From Myrica gale (taxonomy: Eukaryota; Streptophyta; Magnoliopsida; Fagales; Myricaceae): 64,000 nt of DNA. The stretch is from assembly GCA_963930655.1 (NCBI GenBank), contig OZ005609.1, forward strand, positions 17,495,001-17,559,000, read 5' to 3'. This document shows positions 1 to 12,353 of this stretch, in pieces. The notes below the pieces were generated by a model. The model was not told where the DNA came from and made no database searches. It saw nothing but the letters and a program-made list of their open reading frames with translations. The stretch's first letter is position 1. Each line of letters opens with the position of its first letter. The position numbers were made by a program, and so were the translations under genes.

Positions 1-79
1 GAAATAAATTTTTAAATGTATGGTAATGGCAAATTCGTGCATTGAATGTAGTGAAATTCCATAAAAAGTGTAGTTAACT

Positions 80-580
80 GACCTGACCAAGGGAGAGAAA
101 CTGGACGGTACCAACTATGACATGTGGTACGAAAAGATTCAATACCTACTGAATGAACAAGAAGTCTTGGAGAATCTGACCTCAAGTATGTCCCAACTAG
201 AAGATGGGAACACTGGCCAAGATCGTTGGGGCATTGAGGCTTACAAAGCCTAGGCCAAAAAGGATAGGTGCGTGTGCTTTACTATGTTAAGCAGCATGCA
301 CAAGATCTGATTGGGGCATTTGAGAACTACCAAACTGCCCAGGAAATGTGGATCCAACTGAAAGTTGTTTATGGGTTTACATCTGCAACTAGGTTGCGTG
401 TTCTTACCTTGAGGTTTGAGCAGTACGTTATGGACCCAAAGCATACCATGACAGTCCGTCTGAGAAACACGTCTGCCTTGATTTGTGATCTAAAGGTTGC
501 AGGTGTTAATCTCACAGATGAGCAGCAAGTTCAAGATGTGATACATTCACTGCCAGAGTCCACATAGGGACAAATGAAAC
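80..580 (+). pseudogene. copia gag (UBN2-type) remnant
   Basis: The first segment reads LDGTNYDMWYEKIQYLL, the usual start of a copia gag UBN2 domain. A stop lies near 250 and a frame change near 290. Gag then continues in a second frame with AQEMWIQLKVVYG and FEQYVMDPKHTM, up to a stop near 565. A lysine-rich stretch follows (680-860) where the zinc knuckle would sit, but no intact CCHC is visible. Non-functional. Confidence 0.75.
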
Positions 581-924
581 TAATGCTGACCATAGTGAGA
601 AGATCAAGACATTTGCTGATATTTCTTGTCATTTGGAACTAAAGGCAGAGTGCATGGGTGCGAACCATCCTATTGCACTTGTTGCTCAAGGTGGGCAATG
701 CAAAGCATTTAGGTCTAAGCGCAAAGCAGCTGAGAAATCCACTGGTACAACAAAGGGTCTTGGGTTTAATAATGAAAAACTGTAAAGCGCCACAGAGGTA
801 AGCGCATTAATCCGAAGAAGGTGAGAAGGGTCACTTCGCTCGTGAGTGCATTAAGCCGAAGAAGGTAACATCTGACCCAACTCTCTCTTTACTTTTGTTT
901 GTTCACATGTATACATTGCTCACT

Positions 925-1640
925 CAATCCCTAAATGGATTGTAGATACAGGAGCAACCAAACATATATCTAGATATTGAATTGAATTTGTAGATTACAG
1001 AAAACTACCAGCAGACAACCTGGTGTTAAAGATGTGTCTGGGACGTACCTTACTTCTTCATGATGTGCTCTATGCACCTGGTGTTAAATGTAATATATTT
1101 TCAGTTATTTCTACGTTAGACCTTGGTTTTAGTATTCATTTTAATGGGCCACAGATGAATTTTTATTTAAATAAGGCTTTGCATGGACAAATTTTTTTAA
1201 ATAATGGTTTCTTTATGTTGGATTTAGAACGTTCCTCTATTTCTCACATTGCTGATAATGATGATATTATTTCTAACTATGTGAAATGACATGCTAGACT
1301 AGGACACATAGGAAAAGATAGAATGACTAGACTAGCTAGAGAAGGCTGATTGGGGTCTCTCGCTAATGTAAGACTACCTGTGTATGGGCTTTGTTTAGTC
1401 GGTAAAGCATGTAGAAAACTTTTTGGTAAGACACCTAAGGCATCTCATCCTCTAGAATTAGTCCATTCAGATATTTGCGGACCTATGAACGTAAAGACAC
1501 GTCGTGACACATCTTATTTCCTCACTTTGATATATGAATATGATTATTCTCGTTTCAGTTACGTTTATATGATCTCCCATCTCTATGAAGTATTGGATTG
1601 CTTCAAGCATTTTTTGGCAGAAGTTGGTAAGTCGTTATCA
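925..1640 (+). pseudogene. copia protease-integrase remnant
   Basis: WIVDTGATKHIS (about 930-970) is the aspartic protease active site (DTG). The 1023-1289 segment is the protease to pre-integrase linker, followed by HARLGHIGKDRM, the pre-integrase HxxxxH region, and then the integrase start ELVHSDICGPM with the first catalytic Asp. Frames change between segments. Near 1620 the integrase stops abruptly and joins RNase H sequence, so the rest of integrase and all of RT are deleted. Confidence 0.75.
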
Positions 1641-1649
1641 AAGTAACCC

Positions 1650-2169
1650 TGGACCTGTTCGTTGGCAAGTGGTTAAGAGGGTCTTTCGATATTTGCGTGG
1701 GACTTCGGATCTTGTTCTTTGCTATCAAGGTGGATGTATGAGATTGAGAGGCTACTGTGATGCTGATTGGGCTAGCGACATAGATGAATGTAAATCCACT
1801 ACTGGTTACGCATTCCTACTTAGTGCAGGAATCATCTCTTGGTGCAACAAGAAACAATCATGCATAGCTTTGTCCATGATGGAGTCTGAGTATGTTGCTT
1901 GTTCAGCAACAATACAAGAGGCTGTATGGTTGAGGAGATTCTTTCAGCTCCTATCTGTAACGGCTCTCGCAGATGAAGTCGTTAAGATATATAGTGATAG
2001 TATGACGACTTTGACATATACCAAGGATCCCATATACCATGGTAAGACCAAACACATTGACATTTTTCGTGACATTGTTGCGTGTGGAGAGGTGATCTTA
2101 CAACATATTTCCACTAGCAAGATGGTAGCCGACCAGCTTACTAAGGCTGTTATTAGAGATATTTTTTAG
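1650..2169 (+). pseudogene. copia RNase H remnant
   Basis: The reading frame matches the copia RNase H block: VKRVFRYLRGTSDLVL, GYCDADWASD, KSTTGYAFLL, SWCNKKQSCIALSMMESEYVA, and KTKHIDIFRDIV near the end. The catalytic D, E and D positions (CDAD, MESEY, YSDS) are visible. The frame stops at 2169, with a related HVRSLGLRR tail just beyond, typical of the end of copia pol. It is fused to the truncated integrase. Confidence 0.8.
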
Positions 2170-3315
2170 ACTCATGTTAGGAGTTTGGGACTTCGTAGGA
2201 TTTGATATATGTTGTTTATGGATATCTCATTTGACATTTTGTAATAAGAGGTATCTTTTGCATTAATTATATTGTTCATTTTTCCATACACATTGTGTTT
2301 TAAATTGATACTTTGTAGCACACATTGTTGATGTGTCACTAGGTTATGATCGATCCACTCACATGGATGATCACCTTAGTGCTTGGATAGCGAGTGGAAT
2401 GAGACAAAGTTATTAATTTGGTGCTTAGAAAGCGAGCAAGTAATTGTCTTGACGTTTTAGTAACGTGCAAGATTATTTTAAGTAATGCCGCCTTAGCTGG
2501 GCTAAGATGAGACTTATCAAAGTCGAACATGAAGAATACACGAAACTTCATGAAACCTGAATAAAGCCGAATGTGAGATCTTATACAAGCGTTTGGAAAG
2601 CGACTGTAGTAAGAAACTTAGATTAGTGCGTCTTTGAGGTAACTAAATCAAGATTCGTACGACGTTGGAGTGTGACAAACCCATTTGAGTGGGAGCTCTG
2701 ACTTAGCATATATTTCATACTGTATGTGCAATTGCCAACCCATTGACGAAGTGATGGATGAATCCGTGTTCTGCACTATGTGAGCCCTTATTAACCTATG
2801 GATGGTCTACTTTATGCCCTTCGAACCTGGAACTATGTCATGACGTGTATATTCGATGACAGTACTTTAGCGTGTTTTCTTAGGACAACGATTTATACGG
2901 TCTCGCGGTACATGTCTAGGAATGTGGTCAAGTAGAAATGAATTGACTTAAGTGTCTAAGGAAGATTATTTTGGATACACACTTTTATTTTATGGCTTAT
3001 AGTTGGGACGATTATGTCATTTATGTTGACACAATCATGAGCATGTTATATGATGTGAGATTGAGTGTTTTTTTAAGCTTTGATGCTTATAAGAGATTAA
3101 AGGGACTCGATCTATTGTGATCAGATAGTCTGGGGCATGGACGAGATATTTTTTTGTGAAGTGCTATGTTGGTTAAATGGTAACTTGATATAGCCTTCCT
3201 ACCCTATGCTTTATTGTTAGATCGCACGCTTCATTTCCAGTATGTACGGATGACGTGATAAGAGTTCAAATGGAGACAGTTCGTAGGGATGACACTAATG
3301 TGGATGAGTGAGAGA
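2170..3315 (+). other. 3' internal non-coding region of the copia element
   Basis: There is no coding signal between the end of RNase H and the 3' LTR. The last bases before the LTR, gagtgagaga, resemble a decayed copia polypurine tract. Confidence 0.5.
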
Positions 3316-3761
3316 TGTTAGAAAAACCCATGATACATGGAGCATCCACATGAGTATTTAAATTTTAAGCTGAAGTTTGAATTATGGTTGAATTGGATAT
3401 CTTATCCTGGTTTCAAATTTGAATTCAAACTTAATTTCTCTTCTTGGGATTCTCTGTGTGAGATTCCTACGTACCTTTATTTAAGAAATAAATGTAGAGA
3501 GATAAATCAATCAACATATTCTAAACAATCTCACAAAGAAGAACTTTATCTCAAGACATTAAGACTTCCATCTTTTAGCCTTGGATCTGAAGGGTGGAAT
3601 TCATAAGGAGATTCTGGTAGCCTCCTGAACGAATTGAGAGCAGTGTTCGTGATTCATAGATCGTTGATCGTGGGGTGTAAGACGAGCAACCAATATTCCT
3701 GCAAATCAGAGCTTCCGCACAAGGTATTTCGAATACCTACTTCATTTAGTTACATCTAACA
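3316..3761 (+). repeat. 3' LTR of the copia element (446 bp)
   Basis: It starts TGTTAG and ends CTAACA, perfect 6-bp inverted termini with TG...CA. It is preceded by a purine-rich tract. The next five bases, ATCCG (3762-3766), would be the right copy of the target-site duplication; the left copy is outside the window. Confidence 0.8.
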
Positions 3762-3766
3762 ATCCG

Positions 3767-5020
3767 TGCGACCAAATTTGCTCTTTGGAGGTGGAACAAG
3801 GTGAAGTTTGGGCGAATTCAGATTGATATTCGCCTTGTGAAAGACCAGCTTGCTTGCTGCCAACGAGGAGCTCCTAGTGTCCAAAATATCCAGATGGAAT
3901 CTACTCTCAAATTTGAGTTAGATGAACAACTGTGGCGTGAAGAAATGTTATGGAAACAAAAGTATATGGTGACGTGTTGATATCCTCTGAACTCAACATA
4001 AAATTTTATCATACTTCCACTATTATTCAGCGATGTGGGAATCAGATCTTGAAGTTGAAAAGTGACTGTGATGGGTGGATTTTGAGCAGGACTGCTATAG
4101 GTAGGGAGTTTGTGGACTTTTTCCAGCATTTGTTCATGACAAATGACCCTCAAATTCTGGATGATCTTGAAGACCTTATTGAGCCAATGATAACAATAGC
4201 AGACAATGAATTGCAGAATCGCATTCCTTATGCCGAGGAGAATTTTACCACTCTAAAAAATTGCATCCCAAGATCTTTCATATTATGAACCATAAACAAG
4301 GGCGATGTGGTTGGATAGCGATTAAAATAGATATGGAGAAGACGTATGATAGGGTGGAGTGGAAATTTGTTGTAAAAGTTCTGGAAAAGTTTGAGTTTAG
4401 TGGCTTATGGTTAAAATGGATAGAGCAATGCATATCTCCTTCATCATTTTCAATCCTTCTCCATGGTTGTGATGTGCAGGAGCTTGCAAGGAAGGTTAAG
4501 AAGATGAGCTGGGAACACAAAGTTGTGCGGGAGCAGAGAACCTAATTCTATTATGCGGTGGTAGCCCCCTTCGGCGAATGTGGTTAAAGTAAGCGTTGAC
4601 ACTGTGATACGTGATATGTTTGTTGTTCTGCAGCAGTTATTCATCTTGCATAAGGTGCCTCCGAGGCTTTAAAGTTGTTAATTAGATGCTGTTATCCCGT
4701 CGGTTGGAGAAGCCAAAGCAACTAAAGTGGGAGTTTATCTTGCTCAACAGCTGGGCTTCCGTCATCTTATTCTCGAAGGTGACTCTGAGATAGTAATAAA
4801 GGCCATTAAGAAATTTCCACATCAGGTGGATTGGAGAATTGAACATACGGTGCTGGAGATTTTGTCTAGTCTGCGAAAGTTGTAGTTCTAGACAGTTAGC
4901 CATGTTAGGCGAAATGCAAATGAGTTAGTGCACCAATTGGCTCGTTGGGCCGCCCCTGAGATTTTCTCAGGAGTCTCTCTATAGTTGTGAGCATTTTCCT
5001 GAGATTGGTTGTATGTTGGA
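3767..5020 (+). mobile_element. Decayed LINE (RT plus RNase H type), main part
   Basis: This is a non-LTR retrotransposon ORF2 remnant. Pieces in order: the pre-RT linker (ALWRWNKVKFGRIQ near 3775; FYHTSTIIQRCGNQI near 4006), the RT core start (IAIKIDMEKTYDRVEW near 4318), then after an internal deletion an RNase H domain (LILEGDSEIVIKAI near 4765; HVRRNANELVHQLARWA near 4900). Stops and frame changes are frequent. The 3' UTR is interrupted at 5020 by a solo LTR and resumes at 10083, ending in an A-rich tail. It is a different clade from the LINE family in the gene introns. Confidence 0.8.
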
Positions 5021-5805
5021 TGTGAGACCTCGAATTTCATTATGCTATTTACGTATATGTATCTGTTTTGGATTTAATTTTGGGGGCTATTATTGTGCCT
5101 ATTGTAAAGGATTTTGTTATATTACAAAGACTTATTAGATTAATGTCAAGGAGTGCATTTTATTATCTTATAGATGCTGAATTTTCCTAAGCAAATTCAC
5201 TATATTAAAGTATGAATTATGATTATGAAAATCAATGCATAATTACCTTATATCTTCATTAGGTAGTCTTAAGCTTCATAAGGTGGACTAAGTAACTATT
5301 ATAGTTTGCTAAGTAAGAGGTTCATGTGAGGTGCAAAGAAAGGCAAAAGAGAAGTAGGAAGGGTGATTCACGTGGAGAGCATAAGGAAAAATAATAGTAG
5401 GCTGAAAATTGTAGGTTGAAAAGAGAGTAGGTGTAGGTTGAAAAGTGAGTAAGTATAAGTTGAGAAGTAAGTGTAGGTTGAAGGAGAATCACGTGAAAGG
5501 GCTTAGTAAATGCAAAGAAGTGAAAGGGAGAAGACCAAAGTAAAACAAAAGAATTAAAAAGGAGACAAAGCATTAACTAGATGACATGACTTGTAGAGTA
5601 AAGAAAAGTCAAAAGAGAAGGTGGTAAGAGAAGTTATGTGAGGCAAAGAAATAAAAGAGAGGAGACAATATCACATGGGCAATACAAGCAAGACTTTTCT
5701 CCCCCCATTTGGACGTGAACTTGGCTAAATTTAGCCTTGCCACTTTGCCTTTCACACCTCTCCCTTTCCACATATTCATTTCTCACTTGGTTGCACAAGA
5801 GAGCA

Positions 5806-5940
5806 CACAAAGAGAGAGAGGAGAGAGAAACCGAAAGGAGAAGCAAGAGAAGGAGGAGAAGAAGCAAGAGAAGGAGGAGAAGAAGCAAGAGAAGGAGGAG
5901 AAGAAAGAAAAGGGAGGAGAGAAAGAAAAAGGGGAAAAAC
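5806..5940. repeat. GA-rich minisatellite inside the solo LTR
   Basis: The 21-bp unit aagcaagagaaggaggagaag is repeated about three times within a longer purine tract. Apparent reading frames here are low-complexity only. Confidence 0.8.
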
Positions 5941-7359
5941 AGCAAGGTAAACCTTGGATCTTTGGGGTTCTTGGCCGAGTCTGTTATAGATGACCTTCCC
6001 TTGAAATGTTTTCTTGAATGTAGAAGTTGTTATGTTGTTTCTTCTCTTGAATATGAAATCTTTTGGGTTGTGATGTATTGCTGAAAGTTGCTGATGAAGG
6101 TTGAGCTCGACCGAATGTTTTCTTGCATGTTGTGTTCATTCTTTCTTTGAGATGTTCTTGTTTATGAATTTGTTGGTTGTCATGTAGTGTGGGTTGGTTG
6201 TGAAGTTGCTGGTGGTGGAGGATACATATGAAAGCCACGGTTTTGGTTGGATGGAAGAATAGAAATATGTTGTTGTAAGGATTTTAACATGCATGTAGGA
6301 TTTGAGATCCCTTGGCCGAATGTTGTGATCTGTTTGAAGTGATTAGTTGTTGTATATTCTTGTGACTAGAGATTGGGTATTAATGTTTGAAATCGTTGAT
6401 TTGAGTTGTTAAAGCTTGAGAAACATGTTGGATGATGACCTTGCTTATAGACTAGTTGCATGTGGAGTTAAAGTGTAAATCTTTGATTTTTGGAAGCCAA
6501 TAAACTTGCTGTTGTAATTCTTGAAAATAGATATGAACACGGTAAGTTGGGTGATGATTAGGGTTTCAGTCAGTGACCATAACCTAGGAGCAAGTGGGAT
6601 TGGATAATGTTAACTTAAGATAGTATTATGAAAATGGAAGAAATGGTTCATGGGAGCCGAATGGCGCTGCTGCCTTATGGCATGGGATGTATCTTTTGTT
6701 AGGTTTTCTTATGGGTTGTTTGTTGTTAAGGAGTATGATGATAATATTGATCAGAACAACAAGCTAAGCATTTAAAGGAATTGAGTTATGCTTGGAGAGT
6801 AAAGGATCAAGCATGCTTGGGTTGGGTGATTACTTGCATGTTGTGAATCTTTGCATAAATCATGGGAAGTCATGAAACTTGAGGATTTTGAGGCTGAAAA
6901 ATGACCATACTGACCTGCTCTTGGTCTAGGTCAGTAAGATAAAAATGGATTAAAGTACAAGAGAGCCATAGGTTGGCTAAAGAATGAGAAAACAATGCAT
7001 GCAATCACAAGTTCTGGCAGATCACTAGACTCGGTTTATGTTAACCTTGATGACATAGTTTACCCTTCAACCTTAGGTTATGACATAGTTCTGAGAGTAA
7101 AAGAATTCAAACTAAATTTTAGGTCATTTTGATAAGTATTGAATTAGTTATGAGATTTTAAAGGTCCAGACGTCAAGCTGCCAACAGCCTTGCACGCCCA
7201 GAACTTTTGCTCAGTTCGTATACCTTTTCAGTGACCAGTTTAAGTCCAAATGTTATGAATATGGTCTTGGAATTTAAGTTTGTGAGAGAAGAACACTTTG
7301 AGGTAAAATTCGTGTGATTTGGAGATGTAATGCATAAGTTGTGGCCTGTTTAAGGAATC

Positions 7360-7570
7360 ATCACGTTCGACCAGCGTGTGACTCACGCTCGAGCGCCCTT
7401 GGAAAAATATCAGACAGAGTCGTGCCGCTCGACCAGCTCTCGACCAGTGCTCGAACGGACTTGGAGGATTTTATACAGACTTATAACGCTCGACAACCGC
7501 TCGAGCGATACTAGGACAGAAGCTTGGCGCTCGACCGATGCTCGAGCGGACTCCGACAAATTTCAGAATT
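7360..7570. repeat. Degenerate ~70-bp tandem repeats with CGCTCGACC/GCTCGAGCG motifs
   Basis: About three copies of a unit contain CGCTCGACC, a GCTCGAGCG near-palindrome, a GGACTTGGA-like piece and CAGA-rich spacer. It lies inside the solo LTR and is the only GC-rich stretch nearby. Confidence 0.65.
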
Positions 7571-8499
7571 TTTGAGAGTTCCTTATTAAGACTTGTGAAA
7601 CCCTACTATTAACATGGCTGGCCGACCAAAACTGAGTTAAGGAGTTTATTGAGAGTTTTGGGTGCCTTCTTCCTTTGGAAAAAGTGTTCAGAGAATTTGT
7701 GCTTCAAGTTGATTGATTCTTCATCATTCTTCAATTATATTGATTCCTTCATGGTGGTGAAGGTATGTTGATGGCATTGAATTAAACAGTAAGCCTAAGA
7801 GTGAAAAGGAGGCCAAGATGGTCACGGGTTGATCACTTAAATAAGGATTAAAGTCTATCGGTTATATTTGGAAGGATTGTGGGCATTGGTGTTCATGTGA
7901 ACTTGAAAACTTGGAGATAAGACCAATGTAACTTAGGTTAAATCCTATAGGTCTCAGCAGCAACTATATAGCATATCCTTTGAGGTTTAAGTGATGGAAT
8001 TGATGTTTATTAGTCCATGCAGTGAGATTGAAAAGTGGAACAAGGAGAATAAAATTCGACATAATATAGGTTGCTAATTTGGTATGGAATCGTTGATAAG
8101 GTTGAATCATTACGGATCCGATTTTGGATACTGAGGTTATGAAAGACGATGTTGTAAGATCAAGTTGAAATACCCTAGGAGGTCACTTAATTTGGAGTTG
8201 TTTGATGTGTATGATTGTAGTTTTCAAATTTGCTTTTATGAAAGCTAAAAATGTTTAAAAGAAATTTAAGTACGATTTCATGTATGATTTCACATAAAGG
8301 AAATCCCATGTTTAAAGATACAGATTTTGAAACCGAGTACGTATATAAATACTTTTCTTTGAATGTTTATTCTTAAGTGTTAAGTAACGAAAGTAACTCG
8401 CTTGTAGGGAAAGACCCATTCTAAGCTCGAGAGGATCGAGGAAAGTGAAAACTTACTTTTTACGAAAACTGGAATGATACACAACATGTTTTTATGATC

Positions 8500-8730
8500 A
8501 AGCATAACATGTTGTTTATAACCAAGCATGACAAGATATTTTTCATCAAGCATGACATAACATACGCATTTGCATGAAAGCATGAAAGAAGTTTTTGTGC
8601 AAATTAAAGAATGAAAGTTTTATGAGATATTTGTTATCAAGCATGATACGTCATAAGCATTTGCATAATTTTCTTGAAAGAAAGAAAATAAGTTTTCATG
8701 CAAATTAAAGTATGAAAGTTTTATGACAAG
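8500..8730. repeat. Two-copy ~110-bp tandem duplication inside the solo LTR
   Basis: The block with 'catcaagcatga', 'gcatttgcat', 'gcaaattaaag' and 'gaaagttttatga' occurs twice in succession with small changes. Confidence 0.6.
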
Positions 8731-9806
8731 TTAAGTTAAGGAGCTCTGATCGGTACCGTACCATCAAGAAGGGGACACCCATACCGAAGGACGAATGCGA
8801 GAAGGATGAGTGATCCTAGAGGTAAATGCAACCACACTGAAGGACGAATGCGAGAAGGTGTGAACCTCTAAGGGTCGTGTCTAGCCATCAGGCCTGAGGC
8901 CACTTTAAGGGCTAGCTCGACCAGATGTTATGTCTCCAAGGGAAATAGGGGACGGTTCCAACGGGAACGTACAACCCTGACTTCAGGGGTTAAATGGAGC
9001 GCAAGTAGCCCACAAGATAAGAATTAGATGTTTTCAAATATCAAGATTTTTACAAGTGCAAGTACATGTTTTCAAGAGCAAGTGCATGTGCATGTGCATA
9101 TGCACCCATGAAGCATACATGCACATCAAGAAGTCATGATCATGCATGAAGCACATTATGTTTACAAGTGCATGATTTCAAGTTATGTTCCTAGTGCATG
9201 ATTACAAGTTTATGATTTCAAGTTATGTTACTAGTGCATGGTTAAAAGTTCATGATTTCAAGTTCATGTTTAAAAGTTCAAGTTTACAAGTTCAAGTTCA
9301 TGTTTACTAGTTCAAGTTACAAGTTCAAGTTCATGTTTACAAGTTTTTTTCCTTACTGAGTCGTTTAACTCACAGTTTTCAAAATGTATCATTCCAGATT
9401 TGCCAGGTGACAGGAGTCCTGAGGATTACCTGACTTAGTAAGTATTAGATTGTAACATTGTTGGTCATACGCCATTGGGAGTGCACTACGGGTCAGGAAT
9501 TGGTGAATGCACAAGAAGCCCTAAGAGTGCTTGATATCATACTGAGGTAGCAGGTTGCTAAACAATAATGTAAGGTATATAAGGATTCCAGATGTAATGT
9601 AAAGACGTTATGAGTAGGTCAATATGAAGAGGTTTTGATGGAATCCCTTAGACCATGTACCTCAGCCATGCAGCCATGCTATGTAATTAAGATGCTTACA
9701 CTATTACCGATGAAGTCGTTTTGTGTAAGTTGAAGTTTATGTAAATCTCCTTGGCCTGTCTCTCTCAGTTGTATGTATAAGAAAAAAAATTCTGCTGCAA
9801 GATTAA

Positions 9807-9995
9807 GGGGCTGTTCGGCCAAACAAAATCCTCAGGATTTTTTTGAATTCTCAGAATACAAAATATTCTACAACCAAACATCATTTTTAACACTACATAA
9901 AAATAACTACAACACGCATACCAATAAAATTAACCTCACATAAAAATTCTCAAAACACAAAAAATCTTCAAAATACAACGTAACCGAACAACACC
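9807..9995. mobile_element. 189-bp Tourist/Harbinger-like MITE, copy 1
   Basis: It is flanked by TAA (9804-9806 and 9996-9998), a TWA target-site duplication. The termini GGGGCTGTTCGG and CCGAACAACACC are imperfect inverted repeats. The interior is AT-rich with no ORF. A second copy of exactly the same length lies at 27838-28026. This copy sits inside the solo LTR, so it inserted after the LTR or arrived with it. Confidence 0.85.
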
Positions 9996-10082
9996 TAAGA
10001 GAAAACGTTGGAACATTCATTGAGTGGATGTTCGCGGCTGTCATTAACCCCTTCGGGCTAGCGTTCAGGGTGTGACACTGGA

Positions 10083-10133
10083 ACTAATCATCCTTAATGT
10101 TTCTTATGTTGGTGTTTTGACAAAAAAAATAAA
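10083..10133 (+). mobile_element. 3' end of the decayed LINE beyond the solo LTR
   Basis: The sequence resumes after the CTGGA duplication and ends in GACAAAAAAAATAAAG, a LINE-type poly(A) tail. Removing the solo LTR brings this tail to the end of the LINE RNase H region. Confidence 0.55.
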
Positions 10134-11460
10134 GTAAATATGTATAATAAACCAAAGAAAATATAACGTCAATCCGATTCCAGGCAGACAAGATAGTTTT
10201 CACTTCCAAAAAATGCATATTTTCTTTCATTAGTTAATTCAGAAATAGGTTTGGGCGGGAATTATGACATTCTAATTGAAGTTCTCCCATGCATGAATAA
10301 ATAAAACAATGATCCTATTCCAATCCAACTGAATTGAACAACCATTAATCCCAAGTAAAATCGAGTGTCAAAATCAAGCACCAGTAATATCCTCAAGTAT
10401 AAACAATACGTCCATATATATATGAACCCAATATTACCTGAGTAGGATTTAAATACAAACCATTGTACCTAACAACGAGAGTTAAGATATATACACCATA
10501 CTAAACTTGCATAAACACATTTTCTAATATAGTGTCCACCCTATACTTGTTTTTTTCTTTTCAAATATTCAACAACGATATCATTAATGGAGGCATTGTC
10601 TTCGGTGAAAGTAAAAATTGTCTATTCCCCAGTTAAGCATACAAGACTCAATTGTATTTCTCATACGAATGTTAATTATTATCTATGAAATTGACAGTTA
10701 TGCACATAAAATTTAGGTTTTTGCACTGAAGTTTATGTATCAGTTATAAGGCAAATCTTTTGACTAGTATTGACAAACATAGCACTCGACTTCTCATTTA
10801 TATCCAAGTCATGTTATCAGTCATCGCTTTGTGGTTGAAGAGATTGAGAATCTCGACTCAACAACCTTCATAAACTCTTTAAAACATTGGCGTTCTACAA
10901 ACCGAAAAAGTAATTCATCCATTATGATCATTCTAAAAATTACCTCTCTAACTTTTCTTTTCACCATATCTTGCAAGTGACATAGACTACTTATCTATAC
11001 TATTAACGTCCCCACTCTTTTTCAAAGCATAACACAAAATGTGTTTTTGATTTATCCAACTCAATATACTTTGTCTCGAGGGCTCTACATCTTTTCATAT
11101 GGTAGAGAAAGAACGAAGAACCTTGCTTTTTCGTGAGCCAATTCAAATTTCTCCGGCCATAATTACATTGAGCTTTTAGGATAATAAAATTTAGATACAA
11201 GTAATAAAAAAAATTTAAATACTACCATTAAAATTGCCAACGGTAAATTCTCCCGAGAGGTGAGTGTTGGTGGATGTTCACATCCCACCCTTGAGGGGTG
11301 GTGGCCCAGCTCCGCCACCCTCACTCTAGAATTCTGTACTTCATATTTTCTGTTTTTTTTAATAATTTTTTTCTTGTCTGTTCTTTTTAGGATCTATTTC
11401 AAATTAAGTCTATTCTTAGAGATTTTATTTCAAATGTTTCACCTCTTTTTTGTGCATTTA
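10134..11460. other. Gene-free AT-rich interval
   Basis: I see no coding, RNA or repeat signal that I can support. Short open frames here have no recognisable motifs. Confidence 0.5.
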
Positions 11461-11464
11461 TCTG

Positions 11465-11502
<38 letters not shown>
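11465..11502. repeat. (ATT)n microsatellite
   Basis: About 12 uninterrupted ATT units, with a shorter ATT tract following near 11520. Confidence 0.95.
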
Positions 11503-11519
11503 CATCATTGAGGTTTTAT

Positions 11520-12353
11520 ATTATTATTATTATTTGCAAAAAGTGAAGAGTTATACCATTTTAATAATCCTTTTTTCTGATTTTTCCGTATTTATTTTGT
11601 AAAATTAAATGAAATATCGTGGTCAGCGAATAAGAATACGTGACGTCGTTCTGTTATATATATATTAATATGATATTAGCATCCGTCAGCTACGTTAGAT
11701 TTTTCTTCTAAAAATTAGTGGAAAGACGATGCAAAGACGGGTCCTCATGATCTTAGAGACTCCCCCGTGACAGTTTGGTCTGGTGGGGCCCGTGGGGGCA
11801 TGATAGTTTGTGGTGGACCTAAGGGGAAAAATTGGGTGAGTGGGTTAGGCTATGTTTGACCGAATCGTTGAGTCAAGGAAACTAACAGAATAATCTCCGA
11901 GGCACATTCCGTACGGCTAGATAAATAATTAAGCGACGGGGCAAAATCTTGACCGCGAATGGGAGTAAACGGGAAGCAAGCTCAATTGGAGGACAGACGC
12001 CCCCTATTTCTTAAAGGAGTAAAGACGGATTATCGATAACGAAAAAAAAAAAACCCCCCACAAAAATTTACACTATCTCGATAGTCTCCTGTAAACTGTA
12101 ATAATCGATCTACGCCTTTGCAGGACGACAACGGACCGCCCCAGATGTTCAGTAGTAAACTTTTAAGTCCCTCTCCTCCCTCCTGTCGTTTAGCCGTGAG
12201 AGAACAAAGATCCCCCACGTTTGTATCTCCTCTCCCTCTCTCTTCAGTCTCTTCGGTTAGTCGTTAAATTGTTTGTGGGTGAGGTGCCTTTAAATTCATC
12301 TCATCTGCCAGACATCCGGATTTGTCACTTCAGGCAGTCCAGTCCGTCTCTCT
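11520..12353 (+). promoter_or_regulatory. Upstream region and pyrimidine-rich leader of CYP97A3
   Basis: The last 150 bases before the ATG (12205-12353) are rich in CTCTCT tracts, typical of plant 5' leaders. A TATATATATATTAA stretch at about 11657 is far upstream. No TATA box at a convincing distance is visible, so the transcription start cannot be fixed from sequence alone. Confidence 0.35.

Larger units (their letters stand above)
1..3761 (+). mobile_element. Degenerate Ty1-copia retrotransposon, 3' portion
   Basis: Domains run gag, zinc knuckle region, protease, GAG-pre-integrase and integrase core, RNase H, a 1.1-kb non-coding stretch, then a 3' LTR, all on the plus strand. The 5' LTR and primer-binding site lie left of the window. 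The reading frame is broken by several stops and shifts, and everything from mid-integrase to the start of RNase H, including reverse transcriptase, is missing. The element cannot be autonomous. It appears to have landed in a LINE, because LINE ORF2 sequence starts right after the 3' LTR. Confidence 0.85.
5021..10077. repeat. Solo LTR, Tekay/Del-like (Ty3-gypsy chromovirus), 5,057 bp
   Basis: It begins TGTGAGACCTCGAATTTC and ends GGGTGTGACA. That is the arrangement of very long plant Tekay/Del LTRs, which begin TGTGACRCCCCGAA and end GTGTGACA. Flanking pentamers are TTGGA (5016-5020) and CTGGA (10078-10082), a target-site duplication with one mismatch. An 'actgagtcgtttaactcaca' block (9356-9376) is another motif I associate with these LTRs. 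No gag-pol lies inside or next to it, so it is a solo LTR left by LTR-LTR recombination. The family assignment is inferred from the termini only. Confidence 0.75.

Noticed and set aside
5634..6084. Open frames on both strands rich in Leu or in Lys/Glu/Arg
   Set aside because: They come from the GA-rich minisatellite in the solo LTR; no domain, start context or conserved motif.
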